From NCBI GenBank assembly GCA_016868815.1, contig VGFQ01000001.1:62001-126000 (forward strand): a stretch of 64,000 nt of DNA, written 5' to 3'. Source of the stretch: Bacteroidota bacterium. Its GTDB lineage: Bacteria; Bacteroidota; Bacteroidia; Chitinophagales; Chitinophagaceae. The notes under the pieces were generated by a model, which worked only from the letters and a program-made list of their open reading frames with translations, was not told where the DNA came from and did no database searches. Positions 44,520 through 52,902 of the stretch are shown in pieces. Made by a program: the position numbers and the translations under genes. How positions within the stretch are numbered: position 1 is the first letter of the stretch; every line of letters starts with the position of its first letter.

Positions 44520-46862
44520 TCAGAGATCTACCCGGTATCCGGCGACGGGGATCCGCCCCAGCAGATAGGAGTAGCGAATCGACTGGCTGCCGACATCATA
44601 GTACTGCCGGACCGGGTTGCGATGCCCCAGCAGGTTCTGCACCCCTACGATGAGCGCGCCCGTACGATGGCCATACTGTACCCGCCATTCACCCTGCAGG
44701 TCAGTCCGCGAGAAGGGCTCGAGCTTATCCTCATAGAGGCGGCCCTGCTCAAGCACCTGCCGGCGCAGGGCAATAGACTTTGGCAGGTCGATGGGTGTGA
44801 CGCGGATGCCGCCGCCATACATCACCTTTAGATCGATGGCCAGTGTATGGGTACGCTTCCCTTTCAACACCCATTCACGGCCGGCCAGGAAGGTGGACAT
44901 GGCATTGCTGTTGTAGCGGGTGTTCCGCCAGATCCCGTCGGAGCCACGGTAACGCGAGTCGAAGAGGCTGAGGGTGGCGAGGAAGTACATCTGGTCGTTC
45001 CAAAAGCGTTCCAGCGTCATCTCGATGCCTTTGTTCCGGCCGGTACCGTTATTGGCCAGTGGCTCGATGGCATAGTCCTCATCTTGGTTCACCATGCTGA
45101 AACTGCTGGGGCGTAAGGCGTGAACGGGGATGCCATGCAACCGTTGCCAGTAGAGTTCCGCCTTGAAGTTCCAGTTAGGGGACAACGGATACCCATACGC
45201 GAAGACATAGTGATCGGCCCGGCTGAACGACAACCCTTTGTTGGGCTGGACACTGTCGTTCCCCAGCTTCACCCGCGCAAAATAGTTGCCCAGGGGTTGT
45301 ATCTGAGCATGGCGGCCCATCCCCAGCGAGTAGCTGCGCCCCTTCCCGTCCATCCACCGAAAGGCCAGGCGTGGCTCTGCCACGGCGGTACCGTTGAAGG
45401 CGAAGCGTTGCCCGTGCATCCCGGCGATGAGGGAGATCCTTTCCCGGGGCGTCCATTTCCATTGCAGGAAGGCATGGGCTAGGCCGGTCCGCCCGGCATC
45501 CCTGACTTTGTCGCGCAGGGCATTGCCAACCCATTCGCGCTGCAGGAGGTCGAAGCCTTTACGCGTCCCATAGACGCCCGCCTTGAGGAGATGCCTGCCA
45601 TCTAGCTTGTGGGTGAGGGTGACAGAGGCTACCTGGTTGTCTTCCTGGAACCAGTTGGAGCGGGTGTAGACAAGCGGTCCGTTGAAGCGGTCAAGCCGCA
45701 TGTCTTTGTCCTGATAGGCATAGCCATTGAGGCTTAGGACAGACTTCAGCAAGGTTCTCTTGCCCAGGTGAAGGCTATGGGTGAGCCCCAGAGCACCCGT
45801 TTCTGCGGCATCCAGCCAGCCGCTGCGGCGGGCGGTGTTGCGCACCCAGCCTAGCGAGTCACGGTCTGGCAGCTGCTCCTGCCGGCTTTTACCACCAAAG
45901 CCGAAGATTCCGAAGGAGCCAGCCTTGCGGGTGGGGAGATGGACGTGGAAGGACAGATCGGAGAAGGAGGTCGGCGCATCTCCGATGTCGAAACCGATCT
46001 GCTGCATGAGTGTCAGGAAGCCATAGCGATAGTTGACGAGATAGGAGCCACCGTAGCCTTTTTGGATGGGTCCTTCGGTGGCAAGGTCGAGACCGATGGT
46101 GCTGGCCGAGAGGGTATGCTCCCGTCGGTCTCGGTTGCCCTTACGAAGTCGGATGTCGAAGACACCGGAGAGTGCATTCCCATATTCGGCGGGGAAGGCG
46201 GCCGTGAGGAAGTCTGAATTAGCCAGCAATTGCGCGCTGAGGATGGAGATGGCGCCACCGGAGGTGCCGACGCGGGCAAAGTGGTTGGGATTGGGGATGT
46301 CGACCCCTTCGAGCCGCCAGAGGAGTCCGTTCGGCGCATTGCCCCGGACGACGAGGGCGTTGGCATCGCCTTGCGACTGCACCCCGGCGAAGCTGGTGGC
46401 CATGCGCGAGGGATCGTTGAGGCCAGCCGCAAAGCGACGGGTCTCCTCGACGCTGAACATACGCCCGCTTACCAAGGCCATCTCGTTGAGGGGCTTGGAC
46501 TTGTTGGCACGTCCCCTGATCAGGATCTCCCGTTGTTCCACCGGCACCTCTTCTAGCTCGATGGTCAGGTCAAGCTCCTTGCCGGATTCCACGAGCAGGT
46601 TAGACAAAACGACGGCCCTATAGCCGGCACTGCTGATCCGAAGACTGCGTCGGCCAACAGGCACGGAAGGAAGACGGAAACGACCCAAGGAATCCGCCAC
46701 CGTAGCGCGGTTCTGTCCCACCAGCTCGATGGTCGCCCCCGGCAGGGGAGTACGGATGGCGCGCTCCAGGATACTCCCTTTGACCGTCTGTACCGGAGGC
46801 TGTGCAATGGTGCACGTGCAAACACTTAGAAACGCGCATGCCAAAGTATACAATCGACACAT
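44520..46862 (-). CDS. TonB-dependent receptor with carboxypeptidase-regulatory domain
   Basis: A 780-residue outer-membrane protein with signal peptide (residues 5-20, TIAQP), a carboxypeptidase-regulatory-like domain (about 25-110: VKGSILERAIRTPLPGATIE), a plug (LNDPSRMATSFAGVQSQG, NGLLWRLEGVDIPNPNH, SGGAISILSAQLL) and a barrel. The final strand lacks a terminal Phe. The plug has GNAPNG in place of the usual glycine-rich turn. It has no SusD partner. The substrate may be a metal chelate or peptide; nothing specific can be read. The start is divergent from the IPT/TIG gene, with 153 bases between them. The DUF3667 pseudogene lies 58 bases downstream. Confidence 0.92.
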   Translation of the reverse strand: MCRLYTLACAFLSVCTCTIAQPPVQTVKGSILERAIRTPLPGATIELVGQNRATVADSLGRFRLPSVPVGRRSLRISSAGYRAVVLSNLLVESGKELDLTIELEEVPVEQREILIRGRANKSKPLNEMALVSGRMFSVEETRRFAAGLNDPSRMATSFAGVQSQGDANALVVRGNAPNGLLWRLEGVDIPNPNHFARVGTSGGAISILSAQLLANSDFLTAAFPAEYGNALSGVFDIRLRKGNRDRREHTLSASTIGLDLATEGPIQKGYGGSYLVNYRYGFLTLMQQIGFDIGDAPTSFSDLSFHVHLPTRKAGSFGIFGFGGKSRQEQLPDRDSLGWVRNTARRSGWLDAAETGALGLTHSLHLGKRTLLKSVLSLNGYAYQDKDMRLDRFNGPLVYTRSNWFQEDNQVASVTLTHKLDGRHLLKAGVYGTRKGFDLLQREWVGNALRDKVRDAGRTGLAHAFLQWKWTPRERISLIAGMHGQRFAFNGTAVAEPRLAFRWMDGKGRSYSLGMGRHAQIQPLGNYFARVKLGNDSVQPNKGLSFSRADHYVFAYGYPLSPNWNFKAELYWQRLHGIPVHALRPSSFSMVNQDEDYAIEPLANNGTGRNKGIEMTLERFWNDQMYFLATLSLFDSRYRGSDGIWRNTRYNSNAMSTFLAGREWVLKGKRTHTLAIDLKVMYGGGIRVTPIDLPKSIALRRQVLEQGRLYEDKLEPFSRTDLQGEWRVQYGHRTGALIVGVQNLLGHRNPVRQYYDVGSQSIRYSYLLGRIPVAGYRVDL

Positions 46863-47015
46863 GGCGTGAAGTTAGGGAACCCAAATAAAGAGGTCTTCGT
46901 CAGATGATAGGTTGCAACCATTCCTCTTATTCACATGATGAATTCCCATTTTATACCTACCTTGATCTAAGATTTTTTGCTGCCCTTACGTGCCGCCACC
47001 CCAAAAAATCAATAG

Positions 47016-48299
47016 ATGACACACTACCACATATTGCTTTGCTGCCTGTTGATGCTAGTGGCACAGGCTCAGTCCCAGACACCATCTACGCTGCGCTTCG
47101 ACCCTAAATCAGGAACAACGGGTACGTCCGTGCTGATTGCCGGCAAGAACCTGGGCGCCACCAACAAGGTCCGCTTTGGAGGCGTGACGGCAACCTCCTT
47201 CACGGTGGTGAACGACTCGATGGTCAAGGCTGTCGTGGGTGCCGGCGCTACCGGTCGCATTGTGGTGAATGGGCCCGGCACGGAAGTCTCGTCCATCGAC
47301 TCCTTCGTGTTTGTACGGCAACAGGCTCCCCCTGTCATCACCCGTTTCGAACCAACCACCGGCACTGTCGGCACCAAGGTCTTCCTCTTCGGAAGGAACT
47401 TCCGGGGTACAACCCTCGTAGCATTCGGCGGGGTGCCGGCCACTCGTTTTGAGGTCGTCAATGACACCAGCATCCTGGCCATCGTGGGGTCGGGAGCAAG
47501 CGGGCAGGTCAGTGTGAAGTCAGCCGGCGGACAGTCGCTGAAGGGCGACTTCCTATTTGTCAAACCTGCGCTCTTCAACTGTGATGATATCAAAAACTTT
47601 CAGCCCGTCATTAATGATGTGAAGGCAGATAGCTGGTGCTTCCGTGACACCCTTCTCAAGTTGCGCGTCACCAACGGCGAGTTCCGGTCCTATGTCTGGA
47701 GCACAGGAGATACTACGCCTTCAACTTCCATCCGCAGGAGCCAAACCGTATCAGTCAAAGTCGGGAGTACAGCCCTGGGCTGCTTCTCCAAGACGACCAC
47801 CGTGATGTTCGTGCTAAACAAAAGGCCGATGTCGGAGATCGTTTACAGAGACTCCATCCTCCGGGCCCGCCCACCTGCCCCAAACCACCGTTGGTATTTC
47901 AATGGGCAGTTGGTCTCGACGGACAGCATCCTCCGCACGACCCGCATCGGCACCTATCGGGTAGAGACCAGCGACGATAAAGTCTGCTGGGTGTCTTCCA
48001 AAGAATATCCCTTGTCCATCGGCTCGCTGGTCAGGCCGGCAGACTCCCTCTACATGAAGGTCTATCCCAACCCCAGCAGCGGCCCCTTCACCGTAGCCAT
48101 CGTAGTGCCCACCGTCCGGACCGTCCGCATCCTGATCACCATCACAGATGCCACCAGAGCCGTCGTATACAAATCTCCCATGTTGGTCATGACCGGCCGG
48201 GAGCTACAAGTGCCACTGCAACTCCTCCGCAAAGGAATCTACCGGGTGGAAGCCAAAGTGAACGAGAAAGTCATCACCCAATCGCTGTTCATCCAGTGA
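47016..48299 (+). CDS. Secreted IPT/TIG repeat protein with T9SS type A tail
   Basis: A 427-residue protein with signal peptide (residues 5-20, QAQSQ). Two IPT/TIG immunoglobulin-like domains follow (about 22-105 and 108-185), each with the pattern SGTTGTSVLIAGKNL / TGTVGTKVFLFGRNF and VRFGGVTAT / VAFGGVPAT. Then come a PKD-like region with paired Cys residues and a C-terminal T9SS sorting domain (MKVYPNPSSGPFTV through ITQSLFIQ). It is likely a surface adhesin or structural protein exported by the type IX system. It is a single gene with its own upstream region. No enzymatic motif is seen. Confidence 0.88.
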   Translation: MTHYHILLCCLLMLVAQAQSQTPSTLRFDPKSGTTGTSVLIAGKNLGATNKVRFGGVTATSFTVVNDSMVKAVVGAGATGRIVVNGPGTEVSSIDSFVFVRQQAPPVITRFEPTTGTVGTKVFLFGRNFRGTTLVAFGGVPATRFEVVNDTSILAIVGSGASGQVSVKSAGGQSLKGDFLFVKPALFNCDDIKNFQPVINDVKADSWCFRDTLLKLRVTNGEFRSYVWSTGDTTPSTSIRRSQTVSVKVGSTALGCFSKTTTVMFVLNKRPMSEIVYRDSILRARPPAPNHRWYFNGQLVSTDSILRTTRIGTYRVETSDDKVCWVSSKEYPLSIGSLVRPADSLYMKVYPNPSSGPFTVAIVVPTVRTVRILITITDATRAVVYKSPMLVMTGRELQVPLQLLRKGIYRVEAKVNEKVITQSLFIQ

Positions 48300-48310
48300 T
48301 GGTGGAATAA

Positions 48311-48454
48311 GGCTCAGCCGCCCGGATGACGATGGAACGCTTCATCGAGCGAAAGCAAATCCGTGTGACCAAGAAGGTGAAACTCACCTCCAATGGTGTG
48401 GTTAAACAGGCTGTCGTTGCAGGTCTAGGCTATTCGATCATGCCGCCTGAATGA
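48311..48454 (+). pseudogene. LysR-family regulator fragment
   Basis: One plus frame between two genes reads GSAARMTMERFIERKQIRV and continues TKKVKLTSNGVVKQAVVAGL then GYSIMPPE to a TGA at 48452-48454. This matches the effector-binding domain of LysR-type regulators (GSATR, VKQAV, GLGYSIMP). The following bases in another frame begin NELLATD, as if a few codons and the frame were lost. Neither the helix-turn-helix nor the true end remains. The rest of the 347-base gap (48300-48646) shows nothing I can identify. Confidence 0.65.
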
Positions 48455-48646
48455 ATTACTTGCGACGGACATGAGTACCGCACTACACGTCCGAGAGTCT
48501 GCGTTTCTGAAAGACTTTGCACAACGACAGCAGGCAATACTAGGCCTGTTGCACATAGGGTTTACGGGGAAATTTGGGTGCCCGACGAAGAGCAGATCAT
48601 TGCAGCGCTCACCAACAGCCTGGGCGTTGCGTTGGAGCCACGTTGC

Positions 48647-49123
48647 TCAGCGGCTTGGTTGGGAGGTAGCAGGGCGGCCTCCGCGGTTGCGGGACATCAA
48701 CTTGGGCACCAGGGTGTCGAAGGCCAGCTGCTGAGTGGGGCTGCAGCGCTTGCGCAGCTCGCGGAAATGACGAAACATCTGCTCATCGGACGCACGATTC
48801 AGTGCAGCGATGTGGGCCGTGAGGGTCGTGAGAGCGCTGTCGCCTAGGGTACTGTCTCCCATCCGGGCATAGAGACTGTCCTTGGCCTTACGGGAGGCCG
48901 ACCATCGCGGGCGCATCTCCTTCATGAAAGAATCTTTGCTGGACCGGAACTGTGCTTCCTGCTCGGAGCTGAGGCCCAGCTCCCGATAGAACCAGTCGGA
49001 CGAAGACCGTCGGTCTCCACCCGGGCGGCCCTGCAGAAAATGATAGGCGACCAGCCCAAGGTTGGCCAACCCCAGGATGGCGACAACCAGCAGCAGCCAT
49101 CGGTTATGCAGGATCTGTTTCAT
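48647..49123 (-). CDS. Spy/CpxP-like periplasmic heavy-metal-sensor family protein
   Basis: A 158-residue protein with an N-terminal membrane helix (residues 9-30) and a helical periplasmic domain. The pattern FYRELGLSSEQEAQFRSSKD and ALNRASDEQMFRHFRELRKRCSPTQQLAFD is typical of the Spy/CnrX-type proteins encoded with ECF sigma factors. Its ATG overlaps the stop of the anti-sigma gene by 4 bases. A sensor or chaperone role at the envelope, relaying stress to the anti-sigma factor, is likely (inference). No cluster of metal-binding residues stands out. Confidence 0.8.
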   Translation of the reverse strand: MKQILHNRWLLLVVAILGLANLGLVAYHFLQGRPGGDRRSSSDWFYRELGLSSEQEAQFRSSKDSFMKEMRPRWSASRKAKDSLYARMGDSTLGDSALTTLTAHIAALNRASDEQMFRHFRELRKRCSPTQQLAFDTLVPKLMSRNRGGRPATSQPSR

Positions 49124-49455
49124 GGGGCTTCGTCGGCAAGGGGTTCGTAGGCACTGGTAAAGTTGATGTCGTATTCCTGTACCATGGCCATGCTGTTCTC
49201 TTCTAGGGCCGTGGGCACCGAAGGCCTGGAGTCGATGAACAAGACATAGCCGTTCATCAATAACAACAAGGCACTCAGGCCGATGGCCACTGCCGGCCTT
49301 GACAGCCAGCGCAGTACAATATAGCCGGGGGATGACTGCTCCCGTTGCAACCGCGCAACGATGCGGGTATGCAGGAAGGGGGCAGGTGACGCCGGGGCGA
49401 GGCCATTCAGGCTATCGAGGATGTCATCGATCTGCTGAGAGGTGTTCTGCTGCAT
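49120..49455 (-). CDS. Putative anti-sigma factor, single membrane helix
   Basis: A 111-residue protein with a cytoplasmic N-terminal part (1-48, DILDSLNGL), one membrane helix (about 52-72) and a short periplasmic tail. Size, topology and position right after the ECF sigma gene (51 bases) make an anti-sigma role likely. There is no zinc-binding H-x3-C-x2-C motif, so it is not a ZAS-type protein. Translation is coupled to the next gene by an ATGA overlap. Confidence 0.7.
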   Translation of the reverse strand: MQQNTSQQIDDILDSLNGLAPASPAPFLHTRIVARLQREQSSPGYIVLRWLSRPAVAIGLSALLLLMNGYVLFIDSRPSVPTALEENSMAMVQEYDINFTSAYEPLADEAP

Positions 49456-49506
49456 GGCGCAACACTTTCCAAAATTATATGATGACGAATCTCGGATAAA
49501 ATTGCG

Positions 49507-50079
49507 TTATAATCCATCCGGAAACGAGTTTTCCAGCGTTTTCCGGAGGTTAAGCCGGGCTCGGTGCAAAAGCGACTCTATCGCCGACACCGTCGTGCCC
49601 ATGACGTCTGCTGCCTCCTGATAGCTCAGCCCCTCGACTTTGTGCAGCGTATAGGCGGTCTTCTGGTTGTCGGGGAGTTGTGCCACCGCCTGAAACAGCA
49701 GCCGGGCATTCTCGCGCTGGTCAAGCTTCACGCCCGGATGAACAAAGTCGGGCGGATCTGTCAGCGGCTCGTTGGCATCGCCAAAGAGGCTCATGACAAA
49801 GGCGAAGCGCTTCTTGCGGCGCCTCTTGCGGAGGAATTCGAGGGCGGAGGTGACGGTGATGCGGTAGAGCCAGGTGGAGAGGGCTGACTCGCCCCTGAAC
49901 TGACGGATCGACTCATAGACTTTGAGGAATACCTCCTGTGTCACATCCTCCGCGTCTTCCGGTTGCTGGAGCATACCCAGCACAGTATTGTATACCATCG
50001 TTTGGCGGTCTTCCACCAGCTGCCGGAAGGCCCTCCCATCCCCTTCTTTCAACATTGCGATCAGCTGCTGTTCTTCCAC
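49507..50079 (-). CDS. ECF RNA polymerase sigma factor
   Basis: A 190-residue sigma-70 family factor. Region 2 (about 20-85) contains VYNTVLGMLQQPEDAEDVTQ and TWLYRITVTSALEFLR; region 4 (about 135-185) contains LPDNQKTAYTLHKVEGLSYQ and MGTTVSAIESLLHRARL. No anti-sigma-like or C-terminal sensing extension is present. It leads an operon with the anti-sigma factor and a Spy-like protein. A good Bacteroidota promoter lies 38 bases upstream, so its basal expression is probably housekeeping. Its regulon cannot be told from this window; the hydroxyproline genes start divergently 138 bases away. Confidence 0.95.
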   Translation of the reverse strand: MEEQQLIAMLKEGDGRAFRQLVEDRQTMVYNTVLGMLQQPEDAEDVTQEVFLKVYESIRQFRGESALSTWLYRITVTSALEFLRKRRRKKRFAFVMSLFGDANEPLTDPPDFVHPGVKLDQRENARLLFQAVAQLPDNQKTAYTLHKVEGLSYQEAADVMGTTVSAIESLLHRARLNLRKTLENSFPDGL

Positions 50080-50116
50080 GCCTACCGGTTAGACTGTTAT
50101 GGCCTGATGGTATGTC

Positions 50117-50144
50117 CAAAGGTAAAACTTGCACCTGACCCCAA
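50117..50144 (-). promoter_or_regulatory. Bacteroidota-type promoter for ECF sigma operon
   Basis: Read on the minus strand, TTG (50144-50142) is followed after 17 bases by TACCTTTG (50124-50117), a full match to the -33/-7 consensus (TTG...TAnnTTTG). It is well placed for a leader of about 30 bases before the sigma-factor start at 50079. Confidence 0.6.
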
Positions 50145-50194
50145 CATATTACTTGGATGCCACTGCCCGTAAAACCCTTCCTCCGGCAAATCCT

Positions 50195-50202
50195 TAGGTT
50201 TG
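50195..50202 (+). promoter_or_regulatory. -7 promoter element (TAGGTTTG) for DapA-like gene
   Basis: A perfect TAnnTTTG match 14 bases before the ATG at 50217. It falls inside the in-frame extension toward 50157, which supports 50217 as the true start. A -33 TTG at normal spacing is not clear. Confidence 0.45.
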
Positions 50203-50216
50203 CACAAAATGCATAC

Positions 50217-51131
50217 ATGGAAGTCACCTGGAAAGGGGTTTATCCCGCCATGCTCACCCCCTTCACCGCAGAAGATCAAGTTGACCTGCCCCTCTTCGAC
50301 CTGAATACCGATGCCCTGCTCGAGGCAGGCGTCGACGGGCTGATCCTTGCCGGCAGCCTGGGCGAGGCCAGCACGCTGTCGACCGATGAGAAGAAGGCTT
50401 TAGTGGCCCGCACCTTGCAGCGGACTGCCGGTCGCGTGCCGGTTGTCCTCAACATCGCAGAGGCATCTACCCGCGAGGCCGTGCATCAGGCCCGGCTGGC
50501 TGAATCCTGGGGCGCCCATGGCTTGATGCTATTGCCACCCATGCGCTACCGCAGCGACAATCGAGAGACGATCCACCATTTCCAGGCCGTCGCTGCGGCC
50601 ACCCACCTGCCCATCATGATCTACAACAACCCGGTCGACTATGGCATCCAGATCACCATCGACATGTTCGCCGAACTGGTGCGCCACGAGAACATCACGG
50701 CGGTGAAGGAGTCCACCCGCGACGTCACCAACGTCACCCGCCTCCGCAACCGCTTCGGCGACCGGCTACAGATCCTCTGCGGCGTCGACACCCTCGCACT
50801 CGAAGAGCTGCTGTTGGGTGCCGACGGCTGGGTGGCGGGACTGGTAGACGCCTTCCCCCGCGAGACCATCGCCATCTACCGCCTCGCCAGGGCCGGCCGC
50901 AGGGACGAGGCCGTCGCCATCTACCGGTGGTTCATGCCGCTGCTGGAGCTCGACATCCACCCCAAGCTCGTACAATACATCAAGCTGGCGGCTGCACAGA
51001 CAGGCATCGGCTCCGAGCATGTCAGGCTTCCCCGGCTGCCCCTCGCAGGAGACGAAAGGCAGCGCATCCTGGAGGTCATCACCACCGGCATAAGAACCCG
51101 TCCACTCCTGCCTGACTACCTACACCTCTAA
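50217..51131 (+). CDS. DapA-family 1-pyrroline-4-hydroxy-2-carboxylate deaminase (probable)
   Basis: A 304-residue TIM-barrel lyase of the DHDPS/NAL superfamily. The start at 50217 (MEVTWKGVYPAMLTPF) is chosen because the family begins this way. The Schiff-base lysine is Lys164 (AVKESTRD) and the conserved tyrosine is Tyr136 (IYNNPVDYG). The GSLGEAS loop, in place of the GTTGE of true DapA, argues for another substrate. In hydroxyproline catabolism a DapA-like enzyme deaminates pyrroline-4-hydroxy-2-carboxylate to 2-oxoglutarate semialdehyde. The next gene, 43 bases on, is the matching semialdehyde dehydrogenase, and the epimerase and dehydrogenase are found at 57.5-62.1 kb. Function is assigned by family and context. 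Confidence 0.85.
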   Translation: MEVTWKGVYPAMLTPFTAEDQVDLPLFDLNTDALLEAGVDGLILAGSLGEASTLSTDEKKALVARTLQRTAGRVPVVLNIAEASTREAVHQARLAESWGAHGLMLLPPMRYRSDNRETIHHFQAVAAATHLPIMIYNNPVDYGIQITIDMFAELVRHENITAVKESTRDVTNVTRLRNRFGDRLQILCGVDTLALEELLLGADGWVAGLVDAFPRETIAIYRLARAGRRDEAVAIYRWFMPLLELDIHPKLVQYIKLAAAQTGIGSEHVRLPRLPLAGDERQRILEVITTGIRTRPLLPDYLHL

Positions 51132-51174
51132 CATTCAACACACAACTGAAACTTTCATAGCCAACCCCCTCCCG

Positions 51175-52641
51175 ATGCGTACCCCGTATGCCGACATAGC
51201 CCTGGAAGACGTCGACGCCCTGCTGCAGCGGTCGATGAAGGCCTTTCACACCTATGCCCGCCAGCCCCTCACGACACGGGCCCAGCTCTTGCGGGCCATG
51301 GCTGTCGCCCTGGAGGCTGGTGGAGATGCCCTCATCCGCACGGCGATGCGGGAAACAAACCTGCCGGAGGCCAGGCTTCGCGGCGAACGGAGCCGGACGG
51401 TCTTCCAACTCAACTCCTATGCAGAAGCCTGTGAGCAGGGCGAATGGCTGGAAGTGCGGATCGACCATGCCAATGCCGCCAAGACACCCCCCAAGCCCGA
51501 TATCCGGAAGATGCTGGTACCCTTGGGGCCCGTCCTTGTCTATGGCGCCAGCAACTTCCCTTTCGCCTATTCGACGGCAGGCGGCGACACCGCCTGTGCA
51601 TTGGCCGCCGGCTGCTCCGTCGTGGTGAAAGCCCATCCCGCCCACCCGGAGACTTCCGAGACCGTCGCCGCAGCCATCGGCCAGGCCCTAGCCGAATGCG
51701 GGCTACCAGCAGACCTCTTCTTGCATGTGCATGGCAAGGCCCCAGAGATCGGGAAAGCCCTCGTGACGCATCCCTGCACCAAGGCCGTCGGGTTTACAGG
51801 CTCGCAGCTGGCAGGCCGGACGCTGTTCGACTGGGCCTGTGCCCGCCCGGAGCCCATCCCCGTCTTTGCCGAGATGGGCAGCGTCAACCCCGTTTTCCTC
51901 CTGCCTCAAAAGCTGGAGGCCGACGCCACCGCATTGGCAGAGATGTATGCCGGGTCCATCACCCTTGGAGTAGGACAATTCTGCACCAACCCAGGCCTAC
52001 TCTTCGCACCGGAGGGCCAGGGGCTCGAAACTTTTCTCGCAGCCCTTACGCATGCCATTCAACAGATGCCTGGCCAGCGCATGCTGCACCCGGGCATTGC
52101 AGACAGCTACGCCGCCCACCGTTCCAAGGCCTTGAGCCAGTCCGGCGTCCTTTCCCTCGCCATAGGCATTGAAGGGAGCGATCCCGGAAGCGGCGTGCCG
52201 ACGATCGCCAGCGTCGAAGCCCGTCATTTCCTAGAGAACCCCCTGTTGCACCAGGAAGTCTTCGGACCTTTCTCCCTGGTCGTCCGCTGTCGCGACGTGC
52301 AGGAAATGCTAGAAGCCTGCCGCAGGCTGGAAGGGCAACTCACCGCCACCGTTATGGGTACAGAAGAAGAGCTGGCGCAATCCCAGGAACTGCTGGAAGC
52401 AGCAGCTGCCATCGCAGGGCGCATCATCCTCAACGGCGTGCCGACAGGAGTAGAGGTATGCCAAGCCATGCAGCATGGTGGGCCCTACCCTGCCTGCACC
52501 GACAGCCGTTTCACCTCTGTCGGTGCCGATGGCATCAAAAGATTCGCCCGTCCGCAAGCCTACCAGAACTGGCCCGACGCCCTGCTGCCAGCAGCCTTGC
52601 GGGAAGCCAACCCTTTGAAAATCCCCAGGACGGTTGCATAG
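51175..52641 (+). CDS. NADP-type 2-oxoglutarate semialdehyde dehydrogenase (aldehyde dehydrogenase family)
   Basis: A 488-residue aldehyde dehydrogenase. Catalytic Cys270 lies in GVGQFCTNPG and the general base Glu233 in FAEMGSVNPVF. The conserved nucleotide-binding region is LVYGASNFPFAYSTAGGDTA with Lys in VVKAHPAHP. The MGSVNPVF and HPAHPETSE blocks are typical of the 2,5-dioxovalerate (2-oxoglutarate semialdehyde) dehydrogenase subgroup. It would oxidise the semialdehyde to 2-oxoglutarate, the last step of hydroxyproline (and some sugar-acid) catabolism. It is co-transcribed with the deaminase. A stem-loop lies about 60 bases downstream. Confidence 0.9.
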   Translation: MRTPYADIALEDVDALLQRSMKAFHTYARQPLTTRAQLLRAMAVALEAGGDALIRTAMRETNLPEARLRGERSRTVFQLNSYAEACEQGEWLEVRIDHANAAKTPPKPDIRKMLVPLGPVLVYGASNFPFAYSTAGGDTACALAAGCSVVVKAHPAHPETSETVAAAIGQALAECGLPADLFLHVHGKAPEIGKALVTHPCTKAVGFTGSQLAGRTLFDWACARPEPIPVFAEMGSVNPVFLLPQKLEADATALAEMYAGSITLGVGQFCTNPGLLFAPEGQGLETFLAALTHAIQQMPGQRMLHPGIADSYAAHRSKALSQSGVLSLAIGIEGSDPGSGVPTIASVEARHFLENPLLHQEVFGPFSLVVRCRDVQEMLEACRRLEGQLTATVMGTEEELAQSQELLEAAAAIAGRIILNGVPTGVEVCQAMQHGGPYPACTDSRFTSVGADGIKRFARPQAYQNWPDALLPAALREANPLKIPRTVA

Positions 52642-52703
52642 CCGTAGCGCCCTGCCTGGCGTTCGAGCATGAATAAACAGAATCGCAGCTCACTTGATGT
52701 TTT

Positions 52704-52734
52704 AGCCAATCACTGAAGCCCACAGTGAGTGGCT
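52704..52734 (+). terminator. Stem-loop after aldehyde dehydrogenase gene
   Basis: GCCAATCACTG (52705-52715) pairs with CAGTGAGTGGC (52723-52733) with one mismatch, extended by an A-T pair, around a 7-base loop. The following T run is weak (TTATT), so termination efficiency is uncertain. Confidence 0.5.
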
Positions 52735-52828
52735 TATTGGCATTCCTCTGATCGATGGCAAATGCCAGTGGTAACCACGTAGATGACTGATTTTCAAGTA
52801 GGGGCTTTTCATTGAAGGCTTGATCAAT

Positions 52829-52836
52829 TACATTTG
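52829..52836 (+). promoter_or_regulatory. -7 promoter element (TACATTTG) for sugar-epimerase module
   Basis: A perfect TAnnTTTG match about 66 bases before the ATG at 52903. A TTG at 52812-52814 is 14 bases upstream, slightly short spacing. It supports a separate transcript for the three-gene sugar module. Confidence 0.45.
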
Positions 52837-52902
52837 ATCTTGTATGTAAGAGTCTTTGTAGACTCATCTAAAGAAGACAATAAGCGGAGTAAAGACCGAA
52901 GC

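Noticed and set aside
48471..48847. Two plus-strand frames of 87 and 89 codons
   Set aside because: They run into the antisense strand of the Spy-like gene and show no family pattern.
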